Shown in pieces: positions 39,858-51,518 of a stretch of 64,000 nucleotides of DNA (positions are counted from its first letter, which is position 1; every line of letters begins with the position of its first letter). The DNA lies in contig JALBUN010000045.1 in NCBI GenBank assembly GCA_025174535.1, positions 3,038,001 through 3,102,000 of the forward strand, written 5' to 3'. The DNA is from Cantharellus purpuraceus (lineage: Eukaryota; Basidiomycota; Agaricomycetes; Cantharellales; Hydnaceae). The translations under genes were made by a program, and so were the position numbers. The notes beneath the pieces are model-generated. The model was not told where the DNA came from and did not search any database. It saw only the letters and a program-made list of their open reading frames with translations.

Positions 39858-40219
39858 TGTCAGGGTTCAAATAAGTCATATTCTATCTTTAGTATTTTCT
39901 CTTGACACCCCTATCAGCACAGCCTGTCAGGGTGCGTCTCCCCTATTTCATTGCCCCTATCACTTCCCCTATCTTTCCTCCCCTATCTTGGTTCTCCTAT
40001 CCGTCTCCATCATTTAGTATAAAGACTCGCCTTGGTACAGTGTGATCCCCTCAGCTTGATCTCTGAGGATATCCGCTGTACCAGGTAAGTCCCATGTATT
40101 TATCAGAAACAGCTGTATAGACTGAGGATATCTGCTGTACCAGCTGGCATTATTTCTTATCGGCTCTCACTTATTGAGTATCTTGTTGTTGTGGCCTCAT
40201 CATCAGCGTCGCCCTCACA
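39858..40219 (+). repeat. Element B 3' LTR (or a separate solo copy)
   Basis: It begins TGTCAGGGTTCA and ends TCGCCCTCACA. It is 362 bp against 283 bp for the 5' copy, mainly because a segment containing TGAGGATATCYGCTGTACCAG is present twice. Divergence from the 5' LTR is considerable. The right flank is ATAAC. Confidence 0.75.
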
Positions 40220-40695
40220 ATAACACATATGCTTGAGAAGTGCTTTAGGCCAGGCAGACCAATGAACAAACAGAAGGATCCAAAGAAGAAACCTGAAAAA
40301 GCCCATGCTACACACAACAATAGCTTGAGTGAGGCTCTACTCATGAGATGGCAGCAGCAGCTTTCCCTAACTCTACCACCAGCTCCTATACCAACCTGGA
40401 CTATTCAATGGTGGTGTGTGTTTACCATAGACTCAGAAAGTCATGTTCTTTCATATCTTGAAATGAAAGCACATTAATTTAATGGGATGGGAAAGGCATG
40501 TTGCCACTGATTGGTCAGCATTTTAGTGCCGCAAGCCTTAATGAAACTTTCGGCCGTTGCCGGAGTCGACCCACTTTGTGCTTGCTCGCTGTTCAAGACG
40601 ACGTGGACCACTGGCTACTGTTTCGAAGAGATCGCTGGTCGCTCCCTAATATCTACACATTCACTGCATTTCTTGCACGTTCTTCCTTATGAACA
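40220..40695 (+). other. Region between the transposon stack and the 5-phosphatase start
   Basis: A plus-strand frame at 40229-40477 (MLEKCFRPGRPMNKQKDPKK..) has no recognised domain. It may be retroelement debris or an old upstream sequence. The remaining 200 bp are the immediate upstream region of the 5-phosphatase gene and must include its promoter and leader. Confidence 0.35.
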
Positions 40696-43600
40696 ATGAC
40701 CTCCTTTGAGTCGAACTCGCCGCCTCAGCCCGTGAGCTCCCTTCGCTCCAGGTTCGAACAAATCGCTGCTGCATCGTCGCCGCCTCCAGTTCGCGCAACA
40801 TCTCCAGCAGGCTATAGAGCTCCAGCTCGACTGCGAGCATCCTCCATCACGAATCTTAAGCAGCATTCACAGCAACTGTTCTTGGACCCCAAGCGCATCG
40901 TGTCAGGTCCCTGTGACGTGTCAAGCATGCCCGTTTTACGTGCATCTCCTTCTTCGCCAGATTTGAAAGATCCAGGGAGACTGAGGCCGGCCCCTCCGCC
41001 ACCCAGAGGCAGCCGTACGCCGTCGCCGCAACCTCCTTCTCCTCCGCCTCCTACACCTCCTCCAGCAAACTCTAGTGTCTCAGTGCAACCCACTCATACA
41101 AAGACAAACTCTCTCACACGAAGACCCCCTCCACCCCCTCGTCCTGTCAAGTCTGCAGCTTTACGTGTAGAACCTAATGGCAATGCTACAACGCTTACGG
41201 ACAGCAAGGTCGATAGCGAGTCCACTCTGCCTTCGGGTGGTGTGGCGTCATTAAGATCCAAATTCATGTGAGTAGTATTACTCGTGTTCACGCATTCTCC
41301 CGATTCGAGTCCAATGTATACAGTGGGGCTGCAATCTCGTCTCCCGAGTATTTTGGATCAGATCGTCCCGTTAGCCCCTCTGCCTCTCGTAACAAGAATT
41401 TGCGTTCCATCTCCACCACCGTCCCACCACCACCACCTGCTCTCCCCGCACGTCCAAGTAACGATCGGATGTCATCTATCAAGGGTCCTCGAGCATCTCT
41501 TCCCAGTATAACCACCCTTCCAAACGGCAATTCACCGACGCGGCCCACTCCGCTGCCTTCTGCATATACCTTATCCCCTTCAAGTGAGACTCTTTCGGAA
41601 GAACCTACCAGCGCAATTTCGAGGCCGCCTCCACCAGTGCCGTCTAGGAATAATACTGATCTATTGGCACGAGCAGCGAATACAGTTGTCCAGCACCGGG
41701 TAAATTGGGCAGCTGATGCTGACCGCCCAGAGCACAGCAGAAACTCCAGCGAAAGTACAAGCAGTGGAAGTGTAGAGAGCGAACATGGCGCAGCTTCTGC
41801 TACCTCATCTTTGCGTCGAGTACCCCCTCGTCCACCTGTCGTGCCACCTGTCGCACCTGTCGCGTCATCTGGTTGCCCACCTCCGCTTCCTCGGCGTCCC
41901 AACGTTAGCGACGAGGTGGAAGAGACTTCGAATGCGCCACCTCCACCTCTGCCAAGTCGGCCATCTTGCGACCCAGTCTCGACACAACTAGTGGCACCAG
42001 TGGCTCCCAAACCTACCGTTCGTATACAGGACGTTATCACACCACCCCCTGCACGAGCTATTGGTCTAAATGGCAAACTTCCTCGTGCACGGCGGCGCTC
42101 GTCTGGAGAATCCGACGACTCGGATGATGAGCCTGTAGGCAACGACCGGACGCAGACAACGTCTCGTCAGAACCGTACGCTGGAGGATCTCCCTGACTCA
42201 ACACATTGTTCGCGCAGATTGCCTATGCTACCCGACTACAAGTATGCAAAGGCTCGCATTCACGTCGCGGCATCTTCGGGTGTTGTCGCCTTTGCAGGGC
42301 AGCACGTTGTTGTCGCGGGGCACCATCATGCCTTCACGGTGTATGATCTTTCCCTGGGCGACGCCCCTGTGTCCACAGTTGATTTGAAGGAACTCGCTAT
42401 TGACTGGCGCTTGAAGGATCCACGTATAACGGCAATGGAGTTTCGTGCTGGTGATGGCGATGAAAGTGGCAGATTCTTGTGGTGTGGGAGCAAGGATGGG
42501 CATGTGTGGGAGTTTGATGTTCAGCATAGGACTCTTGTACGTGCGCGGTCCGCGCATGTGCATCCGGTCGTGCATATCATGCGATACGGACGGTCAATGA
42601 TTACGCTTGACGACTCTGGAAAAGCCTTGATATGGAAGGATTATCAAGACCTGAATGCAGGAGGACAACCGCGCATTGCACGCACAGCTGACAAGCAGGG
42701 CTTTGTGAAGATGTTTGGCGGGTTGTTGTGGACGTCGAATGGTACAGGTAGTGGTACGGGTGGTGGCGCTGCGGGTTCACAAAAAGGGCCCATTATCCGT
42801 GTTTATGATATCCTTTCCTCGAACTGCATGGCCAAGATGATTACACCGCCCGATGTGCTAGGCGCCGTTACTTCCGGGGCAGTCGTTCCGTCGCAGTCAG
42901 AGTTTGTGTACTTGGGACACGAGGGAGGATACGTGACCTGCTGGTCGCTCAACCCGTCTGAAGCCTCATCGAATGGGATCCTAGACACGTTCGACTCTGG
43001 CTCACCGGTGCCAACGTGTGTGCAGGTTATTAGGATCTCAGTTTCAGATGTACTCTCTTTGGAGGGTGTCGTGGACCGACTGTGGATGGGGTCGAGGAAG
43101 GGGACGATCACGGCATATGATGTACAAACGAAGCCGTGGACTATCACGAACGCGTGGCAGGCGCATGACGACCTGCCAGTGCTTAAAGTGGTCGTAGATC
43201 CATTCAGCGTTAGAAAGGTCAGTATTTCATCTATTACTATGCCTATAGGAATGACTCATTATGCGTATGGTGTTAGTCTCAGCGATTGCATGTCGTCAGT
43301 GTTGGTCGGGATGAACAACTACATTTTTGGGATGGACTTTTGGGGACAGACTGGGTCGGTAAGTGCCTTGCCGAAAAACCTGGTTTAAGAACTTGTCACT
43401 CAATGCTCTATTTACTCAGAGGCGGAAGTTCAGAGACGGGAGACGGAATTCAGTACTTTCCGGGACATAAACATCCTCATATGCTCGTGGAACACGGACG
43501 CGCAGAAACCAGAGGCGCTCACGGGGAGTGCCGACAATGTCAACTTGTTGGAGAACGTGCTGCACAGTGTCGATTCTCCGGATATCATTGCGTTTGGCTT

Positions 43601-44778
43601 CCAGGAGCTCATTGATCTTGAAAGTAGGAGTCTAACGGCTAGTGAGTGTGGATGCCTTTCCTTTTGTTTAGATTTCGCGAGCTCAATGACGACCGGTTCG
43701 CAGAATCCGTCTTACTCGGGAATCAAAAGAAGAAAAACGACGGCGTCATCTCGGAGAAGGTGTCGAGATCTTATCGCATGTGGCATGAACGTCTCGTTCA
43801 AGCTGTTCGAATTGCTATGCCAGTGGACGATCCGTATGTTGTTGCACATACAGACAGTCTTGTCGGCCTCTTTTCTTGCATTTTCGTACGACAACGACAG
43901 AGACATTTGCTTCGCGATTCAGCAATGGCAGCTATCAAACGTGGTATGGGGGGTCGGTACGGGAACAAGGTGAGTTTGGTAGATTCGATGGTTTGAGTGT
44001 CAGCTCACTGGTTTGCGTTTGGTAGGGTGCGATCCTTGCACGATTCGTAATCGACGATTCTTCGTTATGTTTCATCAATTGTCACCTTGCTGCTGGTCAG
44101 TCGCATACCCGGGCTCGCAATCAGGACCTCGCTGCTATCTTGGAGGATGGCACGGCTCTCCCAAGTTCAGACATCAATGAGGCACTTCCATATGTTGGGG
44201 GCGGTGACGGCAGTATGATTTTGGACCATGAAATATGCTTCGTGAGTGGCGAAATACTATTTCAGATGTCGCGCTTTATCTGACTTTTAGCCTAGCTTGG
44301 TGGTGATCTTAATTATCGTATCGACCAACGTCGTGAGGCGGTTATCAATGCAGTTAATTCGAAAGATTTGGATTTTCTTTTGATTCACGACCAGCTACGC
44401 AAGCAGGCGAAGACTAATCCTGGTTTCCGACTACGTACCTTTACGGAAGCGCCCATCACTTTTGCACCGACGTACAAATATGATCCTAGGACATCGGACT
44501 ATGATACTTCGGAGAAGCGGCGTGCACCAGCATGGTGTGATCGTATCTTGTACCGATGTCGAGATCCATCACGTGTGCAGGTGTTGCACTATCGACGGTA
44601 TGAGGCCAATGTGTCCGACCATCGACCGATTTCAGCGGCTTTCCGTGCTACGGTGAAGTCTATAGATCAGGAGGCGCGTGCAACGGTAAAATCTCAAGTC
44701 CAAGAGTTATGGCAAGAACGCGAGCTCAGCTTGTTATTCGAGGCACAAGATTTTTATACAACCCATCATATTCTATGA
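40696..44778 (+). CDS. Inositol polyphosphate 5-phosphatase with Pro-rich N-terminus and WD40-like region
   Basis: It starts MTSFESNSPPQPVSSLRSRF. Introns: 41268-41323, 43218-43282, 43359-43419, 43642-43703, 43970-44025 and 44242-44295, each restoring the frame. The first 450 residues are Pro/Ser-rich with many PPPPxxP stretches that could bind SH3 domains. A beta-propeller-like segment follows (VWEFDVQHRTLVRARSAHVH; FVYLGHEGGYVTCW; VSVGRDEQLHFWDGLLG). The catalytic domain starts at INILICSWNTDAQKPEAL, has LTAKSVLLGNQKKKNDG, NCHLAAGQ, the GGDLNYRI box, APAWCDRILYRC and SDHRPISAAF, the signature of Mg-dependent 5-phosphatases acting on phosphoinositides. It has no Sac1 domain, so it is unlike yeast Inp51-53 and more like WD40-type 5-phosphatases. 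It probably acts in membrane traffic and phosphoinositide turnover. Confidence 0.93.
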
Positions 44779-44981
44779 ATTCCGACCTAATATTTTCCTT
44801 GTTTTGTGGTATTCCATACTGGCACAACTTTCTCATCATCATTATTCCCGCATTGGACTGTCTGTACTTGCATGTAGCTCATTTCAAATTCTCATGACCT
44901 TTGTGTAGTCCGTCGCGTAATCAAGGGTCCACAAGGCTAATGTGTTGATAAATAAAAAGGTCCTTCAATTTGTCCTATGGC

Positions 44982-46742
44982 ATGACCAAATGGAACCTCT
45001 CCGCTATTGCAAGGATTTTCGCGACACCTCGAATTTCTTTACAGATTCATTGGCCCCGCAGGTGGGCTTCTTCAACCAGGCTGCCTCGTACCCGAAGTTC
45101 GCAGCGTTCGCAACTTCGGTTCACCCCTATTGCTGCAGGAAAAATCGAGGCATGGATAGTTCGACTTCTCATGAACGTGCAAGACATGCTGGCGAAGGGT
45201 TGTAATGAAGATGCACTTGCCCTTTGTCACGAAGAGCTGTCGTTTGCATCTATGAACTGCAATGGCTACCATGACTGCTACCACAGGCTCATCTCTCTGT
45301 TCACGAGACATGGCGACTTTGAAGCGGCGACGTCTCTATGTAACCGTATGATCAAGGAAGGGTTCGTTGTACCCACTAGGATACTCATGGTGCTGTTGAG
45401 GAATATGCACACGCATGACGCGAAACACCTCGAGCAGATCCAAGTAATGCTCACCAGTGGCGCTGTCAAATTGGATGACTTGGCGTTCAAAGCTATCCTT
45501 GACTCGATGGTACTTCATAATTCGTCCCCAGAGGATCTCGAAACCGCACTTGGCGCCTATTCTGCGATCCGTGGCGAAGGTTGGGTAGCATCCCGCTCCA
45601 CATTTGGGACTATCATAAAAGCACACGCGCTCGCTGGACAATGGGATCATGCAGAAGAGTGGCTGGAGAGGTTTCGTCAGACCATTCCTCGTCAAAATCA
45701 AAGTCAGGAGGTTGATTCACCAGTTATGCTCCCGGAGGAGTCGGCGACAGGCCCTTCTGATGCTCCTGAGCGGCTGCCACAACGCCCACAGAACAAAATG
45801 CGCCCATCGGCGGAAGATCCTAATACTCCATATGTAGCCGTTCTCATGGGGTATGTGAGATCCCACGAACCCCCTGGACAGCGCATAGAATCGCTCCTGG
45901 AACGCATGCAGCTAGATGGAATTCAACCGGACATCAATATGTGTAACATGCTCATTTCTGCATTTGTCCGTTGGGGCTGGGGTCATCGTGCTTGTGGCAT
46001 TTACCGGTCTATGCTATCACAAAAGTCTGTCGCATTACCGGATGCGTATACTTTTCGACATCTCTTTATTATGCTTAACCCAAGGCGACATGTCCTTCAT
46101 GGAAACGAACTATGTGAAGATATGACAGCGCGACAACTGTTCAAAGAGATGATTGCCTTGGATCGCTTGCGACTTCATCCACGCAAGCCACAGCCTCACA
46201 GAAACCTGATCTCTACAGCTACCTTCAATTGTGCCTTGCGTACTTTCGTTGCGCAAGAAGACTATGCCGCCGCTTGGACTGTTATGTCTTGCTTTACTCG
46301 CCATCATATATGCCCAGATACGGACACGATGCAAAATGTGATCCTTGGTCTCTTACGGCGGTTGCGAACGGAAATCACACTGAAGAGCACGATCGATGAT
46401 GTGATGTGGTCGGATCGCTTGCTTGGGGAAAGACGCTCAATGATGATATATACACCAACCAAAAGGATGCTCGCTGATCGCCTATATGACATTGGCCAAG
46501 ACGCCATGACAGAACTAGAGGAATCGCGTTACGAGACGTACCTCAAACCCTCATCGGCAATTGAAGGCGCGGCCGAGCACGCGATCAACTTCTTAGTATC
46601 ACTCCTTCGAGTTTCGCTGCAAGCCTCTCTTGGATTTTCCCATCCCACTCAACATAAGCTCGATGCCGACAAGGCAATAAAGATGGCTATGTTACAGGCT
46701 CGGAGTGACATGATTCCTCGTGGGCGTTTGCACCGTAATTGA
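44982..46742 (+). CDS. Pentatricopeptide-type mitochondrial protein
   Basis: An intronless frame of about 586 residues from ATG 44982 (MTKWNLSAIARIFATPRI). The first 55 residues are rich in Arg and Ser and lack acidic residues, as in a mitochondrial presequence. Helical-hairpin repeats follow: YHRLISLFTRHGDFEAATSL, FGTIIKAHALAGQWDHAEEW, ERMQLDGIQPDINMCNMLIS and FNCALRTFVAQEDYAAAWTV, with 35-residue spacing typical of PPR proteins, which bind organellar RNA. It starts 203 bp after the stop of the 5-phosphatase, on the same strand, and is convergent with PNGase A. The exact role is unknown. Confidence 0.85.
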   Translation: MTKWNLSAIARIFATPRISLQIHWPRRWASSTRLPRTRSSQRSQLRFTPIAAGKIEAWIVRLLMNVQDMLAKGCNEDALALCHEELSFASMNCNGYHDCYHRLISLFTRHGDFEAATSLCNRMIKEGFVVPTRILMVLLRNMHTHDAKHLEQIQVMLTSGAVKLDDLAFKAILDSMVLHNSSPEDLETALGAYSAIRGEGWVASRSTFGTIIKAHALAGQWDHAEEWLERFRQTIPRQNQSQEVDSPVMLPEESATGPSDAPERLPQRPQNKMRPSAEDPNTPYVAVLMGYVRSHEPPGQRIESLLERMQLDGIQPDINMCNMLISAFVRWGWGHRACGIYRSMLSQKSVALPDAYTFRHLFIMLNPRRHVLHGNELCEDMTARQLFKEMIALDRLRLHPRKPQPHRNLISTATFNCALRTFVAQEDYAAAWTVMSCFTRHHICPDTDTMQNVILGLLRRLRTEITLKSTIDDVMWSDRLLGERRSMMIYTPTKRMLADRLYDIGQDAMTELEESRYETYLKPSSAIEGAAEHAINFLVSLLRVSLQASLGFSHPTQHKLDADKAIKMAMLQARSDMIPRGRLHRN

Positions 46743-47128
46743 TGCGATGCCGATGTGGGGACTTTGTGGCAGTCTTATATATATCCTACGTTGTCTTTGG
46801 GGACTCAGCCTAATGTAAAGCGAGGCATCACAAGTATTCCCCTGTTTCGTCTCTGGTGGTCCTTTCTATCTCGTGTTTAGAGCACATGACAAGTGGCGCT
46901 GAGCAAAGATGAACAAGGGACACGGCAGCATTCCAACTGACGCGAGTATCAAGCCAAGACGGTGGTGGTGGGTATGATTTGAAAGCTGTGTCAATTATTG
47001 CTTATATCTTTCTAGCAGGCCCTCGAGAGCAGTGGAATAAATGACTACTGGCGTATCTTTGTTGATTCAGAAATGATATATTTGGTGGCACCATTACATC
47101 AGTGGGATGCATACGTTTCAGCAGCAGT
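46743..47128. other. Convergent intergenic region
   Basis: 386 bp between the stop codons of the PPR gene (plus) and the PNGase A gene (minus). No gene is seen. It should hold both polyadenylation regions. Confidence 0.6.
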
Positions 47129-49663
47129 TCAGGCTGGCGGTATATTCGAAGCCTTCTTTCCGCCTGGCAACCTTGCTGCCCATGGGAATAACGCTTGGGA
47201 ATTGTCAGGCACCGAGGACTGTCCCGTTGAATCAGACACTGGTGCTAGATTTCCACCCTGTTCATCAAAAGTGATGACATTGCTCGCGGCCGAAACTTTG
47301 CGCGTATAGGTGTTGCCGGCGAGGTCACTGTAGCTGAATGTATTGTTGTTCATCCCGACGCCAGTTGTACCGTTAGGGAGGAATAAGAGAGATCCGTCTG
47401 CGTATGAAAGAAAATGTTAATAATCTGTTCCAACCAATTTAGAACCAACGCACTTGCGATCTGACGCTCTTGGATAGTAGACCCCGTGATGAGAGGACTT
47501 GGGGTCAATACACGGTCGTAGGAATGATCGAAGAACGCAGTGACTAGAAATTTGGTTGATTCAGACTGAAACCCCACTATATATGAAATCATGAGGTTGC
47601 TTACAGCCAGTGTTGTTCGGCAGCACAACCAGATCTATTTCGACCGGGAACGAGAAGTCTTCTGTGACCACTGGCCGACCATTGTGTGTTGAACGCGTGG
47701 AGCCACTACTTGTTTGTTTGACGATCTGTGTTTAGAGTGTTAATTAGTTCCCGTCGGATGATCATTGTAAATAGATCCTACCTGTCTGGTAGTATTCTGG
47801 AGATATAACTGTAGATTGCTATATTGCAGATCCTGGTGCCAGACCACGTGAGTGATCTCGCCCCTTCCGCTAATCACATCGGCCTCGATCGTTAGGTGGC
47901 GGGAGGCTTGTACTGTAACACGGAGGTCGCCGTTTGCTGACGGTACCCCTTGTGCAGAGGCTGTCGCGAAAGGGGGCACATCATAATGTGTGATCTTTCC
48001 GGTGGTGGTCTCGTTTGTGGTGTGGTCGACAAGCACCTAGCAAGAACAAGCAGTAAAGGATACAGCAGAGCGTAAAAAGGAGGAGATACACAGACTTGAA
48101 TGTTTCCACTGACGAACCAATTGTCGTTGATCGTGTGGTTAGCTTCTGCGGAAGCGACGTCTAAGGAGACGTTGTGCGGACTTCCGTCAGCCAAGAGGGG
48201 TACAAAAGGCGTGAGGTCAATGTAATAAGTAGGCAGGTCCAGGGCACCATAAGATGTGATTGGTCTTTGGGACAGGAAAAATCACCGTACTTGGCAATAG
48301 CCTTCAGCATATAAAGATGTGTTTTTCTCACCTCCAAGCCGGGGGTACATCGGCGCCAGTGAAGAACACCGGGTAGGGAAGGGCCACCCCAGCAACCATG
48401 CCGTCCACAAGTAATCGTACTTCACGGAAGGGACCCCTTCCAAACGTAGTTCCATCGGGAAGGTCACCCAGGAATTGATCAGCCACGTTGCCGTACTGAT
48501 GTAATATGAACGATCAGGGATTTGGACAGGTATGGTTGAGGGGACATGAACAAACCCAAAACTCTTCATTGCCGTTGCCAGATGCGTATAGTTCAGCGTA
48601 CGCTTGAATACTATTTCCGGGAAGCGTGAGGTTCAGCTATAACGCATACGCTGTGGTTCAGATTTTCGTGGTACGAAATCGAGTTATGGCATACGGAAAA
48701 ATCCGGGGGAACAGACACATAATTTGCCATGTTTGGATCGAGGTTCGATATGGGTATTATGACGTCGGATTTGGGCGCTGGAGGGTGGATATTGGAAGAG
48801 GCGAAGAAGGTAGCGCTGAGCCTCACTGGCAAAGTAAACAAATGTATAGGTGTGTAATTTAACGATGGTTGCACAATATAAGTAGGCGTACCATCATACT
48901 GGCCAGTTAGATTTTGGGTGAGGAGGTTGTTAAGGTCCAGAATGAGCGTTCCAGGTTTAGCAAAGAGGGGTATGTAGCGAGTGACATCTTTGATATAGGT
49001 CCAAATGATCCCCGTCCGAGTGGGCTCTGGTGTTGATGTGCGCCAAACTGGCAGAAAAAACGAAGCCAATAAGTAAGGCATATTATTGCTTGCCAATGCT
49101 TTTGCATACTTTCCACGTTATGGAATGTTATGGCAGAAAGTCGATCGAATTGTGTCTGTGGAAATGCTCAAAAGATTTAGCAAACAAAAGTTACATATAC
49201 TGACTCCATTTGATGTCGCTGTCCAGTTCAGAGTGACTCCAGCCCAGGTACCTGGAGCACCACAGTCCTGTGGCGGACTAACACACAAATAGGGTTCAAA
49301 CTGGCAAAAGAACATATCCATTAGAATAAACTCACGTGTACTGAATCACTTCAGGGCTATGAGATTCATTTGTTAATAAAGGTCTCGTCAGATTTCGATA
49401 AGACTTACTGTCCAAAAGAGTTGCCAAAAGTACGCCTAATATACATAAATTACAAATTAACACAGTACTGGGCCAAATCCATGACCATCATACCTCAACA
49501 GTTCGACAGTGCACTGCCTAGCATCCCCGGGAAGTGGAGGTGGTTGAGCAACCTGAAAGTCCACCAGCGTCGGCGTGACTTGGGCAGCAACATGTCTCCC
49601 AGAGCTGAATAAAAGCTGGGGAAGGTGAAATATGAGCGCCAATAACCACAAAAAGTCCAACAT
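47129..49663 (-). CDS. Peptide-N4-(N-acetyl-beta-glucosaminyl)asparagine amidase A (PNGase A)
   Basis: ATG 49663 starts MLDFLWLLALIFHLPQLLFS, a clear signal or anchor segment. I therefore prefer it to an in-frame ATG 49 codons upstream. Many short introns separate the exons. Family blocks: VTPTLVDFQVAQPPPLP, CTVELL, RTFGNSFG (after a GTATGA..TTAG intron), YTPPQDCGAPGTWAGVTLNW, FHNVEIWRTSTPEPTRTGII, WTYIKDVTRYIPLF, YPVFFTGADVPPAW-like region, ALDLPTYYIDLTPF, SHVVW-type block, SGSTRSTHNGRPVV and a final SYSDLAGNTYTRKV. The enzyme removes N-glycans from glycopeptides in the secretory route, vacuole or outside the cell. One of its blocks near 48282-48360 contains the amidase-type EV/YP.FFTG.D motif. 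Confidence 0.92.
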
Positions 49664-51518
49664 TGGGAGTCTGGGGGAAAGACGCGAATTAAGTTCGTGT
49701 GCGACCTCGGATAATAACCCACGCACGCGTGACTGACCCAATGTCAGGCCTCCTCGAATATTGGTGCTAGGCGCTGGCTTCCTAAAGACGCGCAATTTAA
49801 CCACCGCCACATGGCAGCGACCAGATAACTCATTAGGAATACTGTTACAGAGATAGTAAACTCTCTGATTATGTTGACCTAATGTCGCCGCTGGCTGGAG
49901 CTGAGAAGTCTTTTCACAGTGGTGGAACTTGATCTACAGAATATCACCAAACATTCGGCTTTGAGGATAGCTAAGGTTGTGAGACCTCAACGCATGTGCT
50001 TCAAGTCTCTCAAAGCGGTCGGTTCGCCCCGAAGGAGCTGAGCCGATCCTGATTTTAGCCGAGCTGCGGCAACACTATGTTCACCAAAGTATACTTTTGT
50101 ATGGTAGCGGCGTCCGACATGTAATATCAGTCGAAATAAGAGAACTTGATTCGATAATCTGTAGCAGCAGAAATCTGCCTGCTTTTATACGTGTAAAACT
50201 ATTCTAATAATAAACCGAGTGGACTCTCAATTTGACGTGTCAAATAAAAAAACGTTTGTCCATCTTCGTATTGTCTGATCCACCTATTTCACTTCTTGTC
50301 CACACTGCTCTCCGTCTCGCTTCCCCTGCATCCCCGATCTGACAACATGTAACCAGCTAATACATCTACCCTTGCAATCAGAGTGATCAGAGTGCCAGTG
50401 AGCCCCACACCTATCAATATTACCACCAAGGTCAAATGACGCAACATGTATCTGCGAGCATGTCACCCGGTTGTTACTAGTTAGTGTTGCCGCCGGCTTG
50501 GCACAGTTCCAGCCGTGTTTTTTTGGAGTCGGCTTGAGATATTTTCATTTCCCGCAAAGGCTGGGGTGGGAAGCAGTAAGCATCTGAACAAGTTCAGGAT
50601 AGTGAAATGGATATAATGCAAATTCCTAGCTGTCCCAATACCTCAAGCCGAGCGGGGTTCTCGGCGCGGGCGAAACTGAACCGGGTCGGCCGCAACACCA
50701 TCCACCGTAGGAATTCAAGCTGCATCGCAAACAGCCATCAACGTCAGAGCACGGTCATTCTTCGTCTTCCATCGCACTTGCAACAGAAGAAGGAATCAAT
50801 AAAGCTTTTAGAATCACTTTTTAGTATATACATGATCTGACGTTGCATCGAGTCTCACGTCAACGCCCCGCGCTGTCAAGGGCTTTATTTTCATCTATGA
50901 TGATCTCTCTGACAAAACTCGAAATTCTGTTCGGATCTCAGGAAGCAAGATCTTTGATCATCGATCTACTCCCTGGTTCTTGCTGTGATATTGGGGCACT
51001 TTTGAAGCCATCAAATGTTGGTATACTGAGTTCTGTGCCTAACAATGACAATCCATCTTTCAAGAATCTCTGGCTTCCAACATACCCCAAGGAGCACACG
51101 ACGTCTACAACACGACCAACACGCATTTTCTGCAGTGCGGAGTTTGAAATCAACATTGTAAACGCTGTTGAGGGTATTTTTATTTCAGCTGGGTATGGAG
51201 ACCACCACCTCCTTCGCATATATCATTCAAGATATGAACGAGCTCTAACACTACATCAGATCTGCGGGGAAAAAAAATCAACAAAAAGGCAAAAATGGTG
51301 AATAAACAATATGACAATGAGAATCCAAATGCAGGGGGTGAAAGGCGGGTGAATGTACATGATGGGATGCAAACGTCAACGTCATGATTACCAACTGAGC
51401 AATGCAAAGCTAAGGCATAGTAGAGACACGGGCATGGCGCTGTCAAGGTTCACGCTGCCCGCCTATCTTCCTTCCTTTATGCGTTGCGCTCCGATGCAAA
51501 ACGCTACAAAGATCTCTA
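49664..51518. other. Intergenic region, no supported gene
   Basis: The upstream region of PNGase A and downstream region of the secreted-protein gene. A GC-poor stretch near 50100-50280 and a frame on either strand at 50840-51300 are visible, but neither has a recognisable motif. The minus-strand frame (CSLGYVGSQRFLKDGLS) could be an exon of an unknown gene. Confidence 0.4.

Noticed and set aside
39858..40219. A simple solo LTR of element B in the older A LTR
   Set aside because: The flanks are CAATC and ATAAC, not a duplication, and the A LTR does not continue on the right. A 3' LTR joined by deletion fits better, though not proven.
44942..45205. Short frame overlapping the start of the PPR gene
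   Set aside because: It overlaps the Arg-rich presequence of the PPR gene in another frame and has no features of its own.
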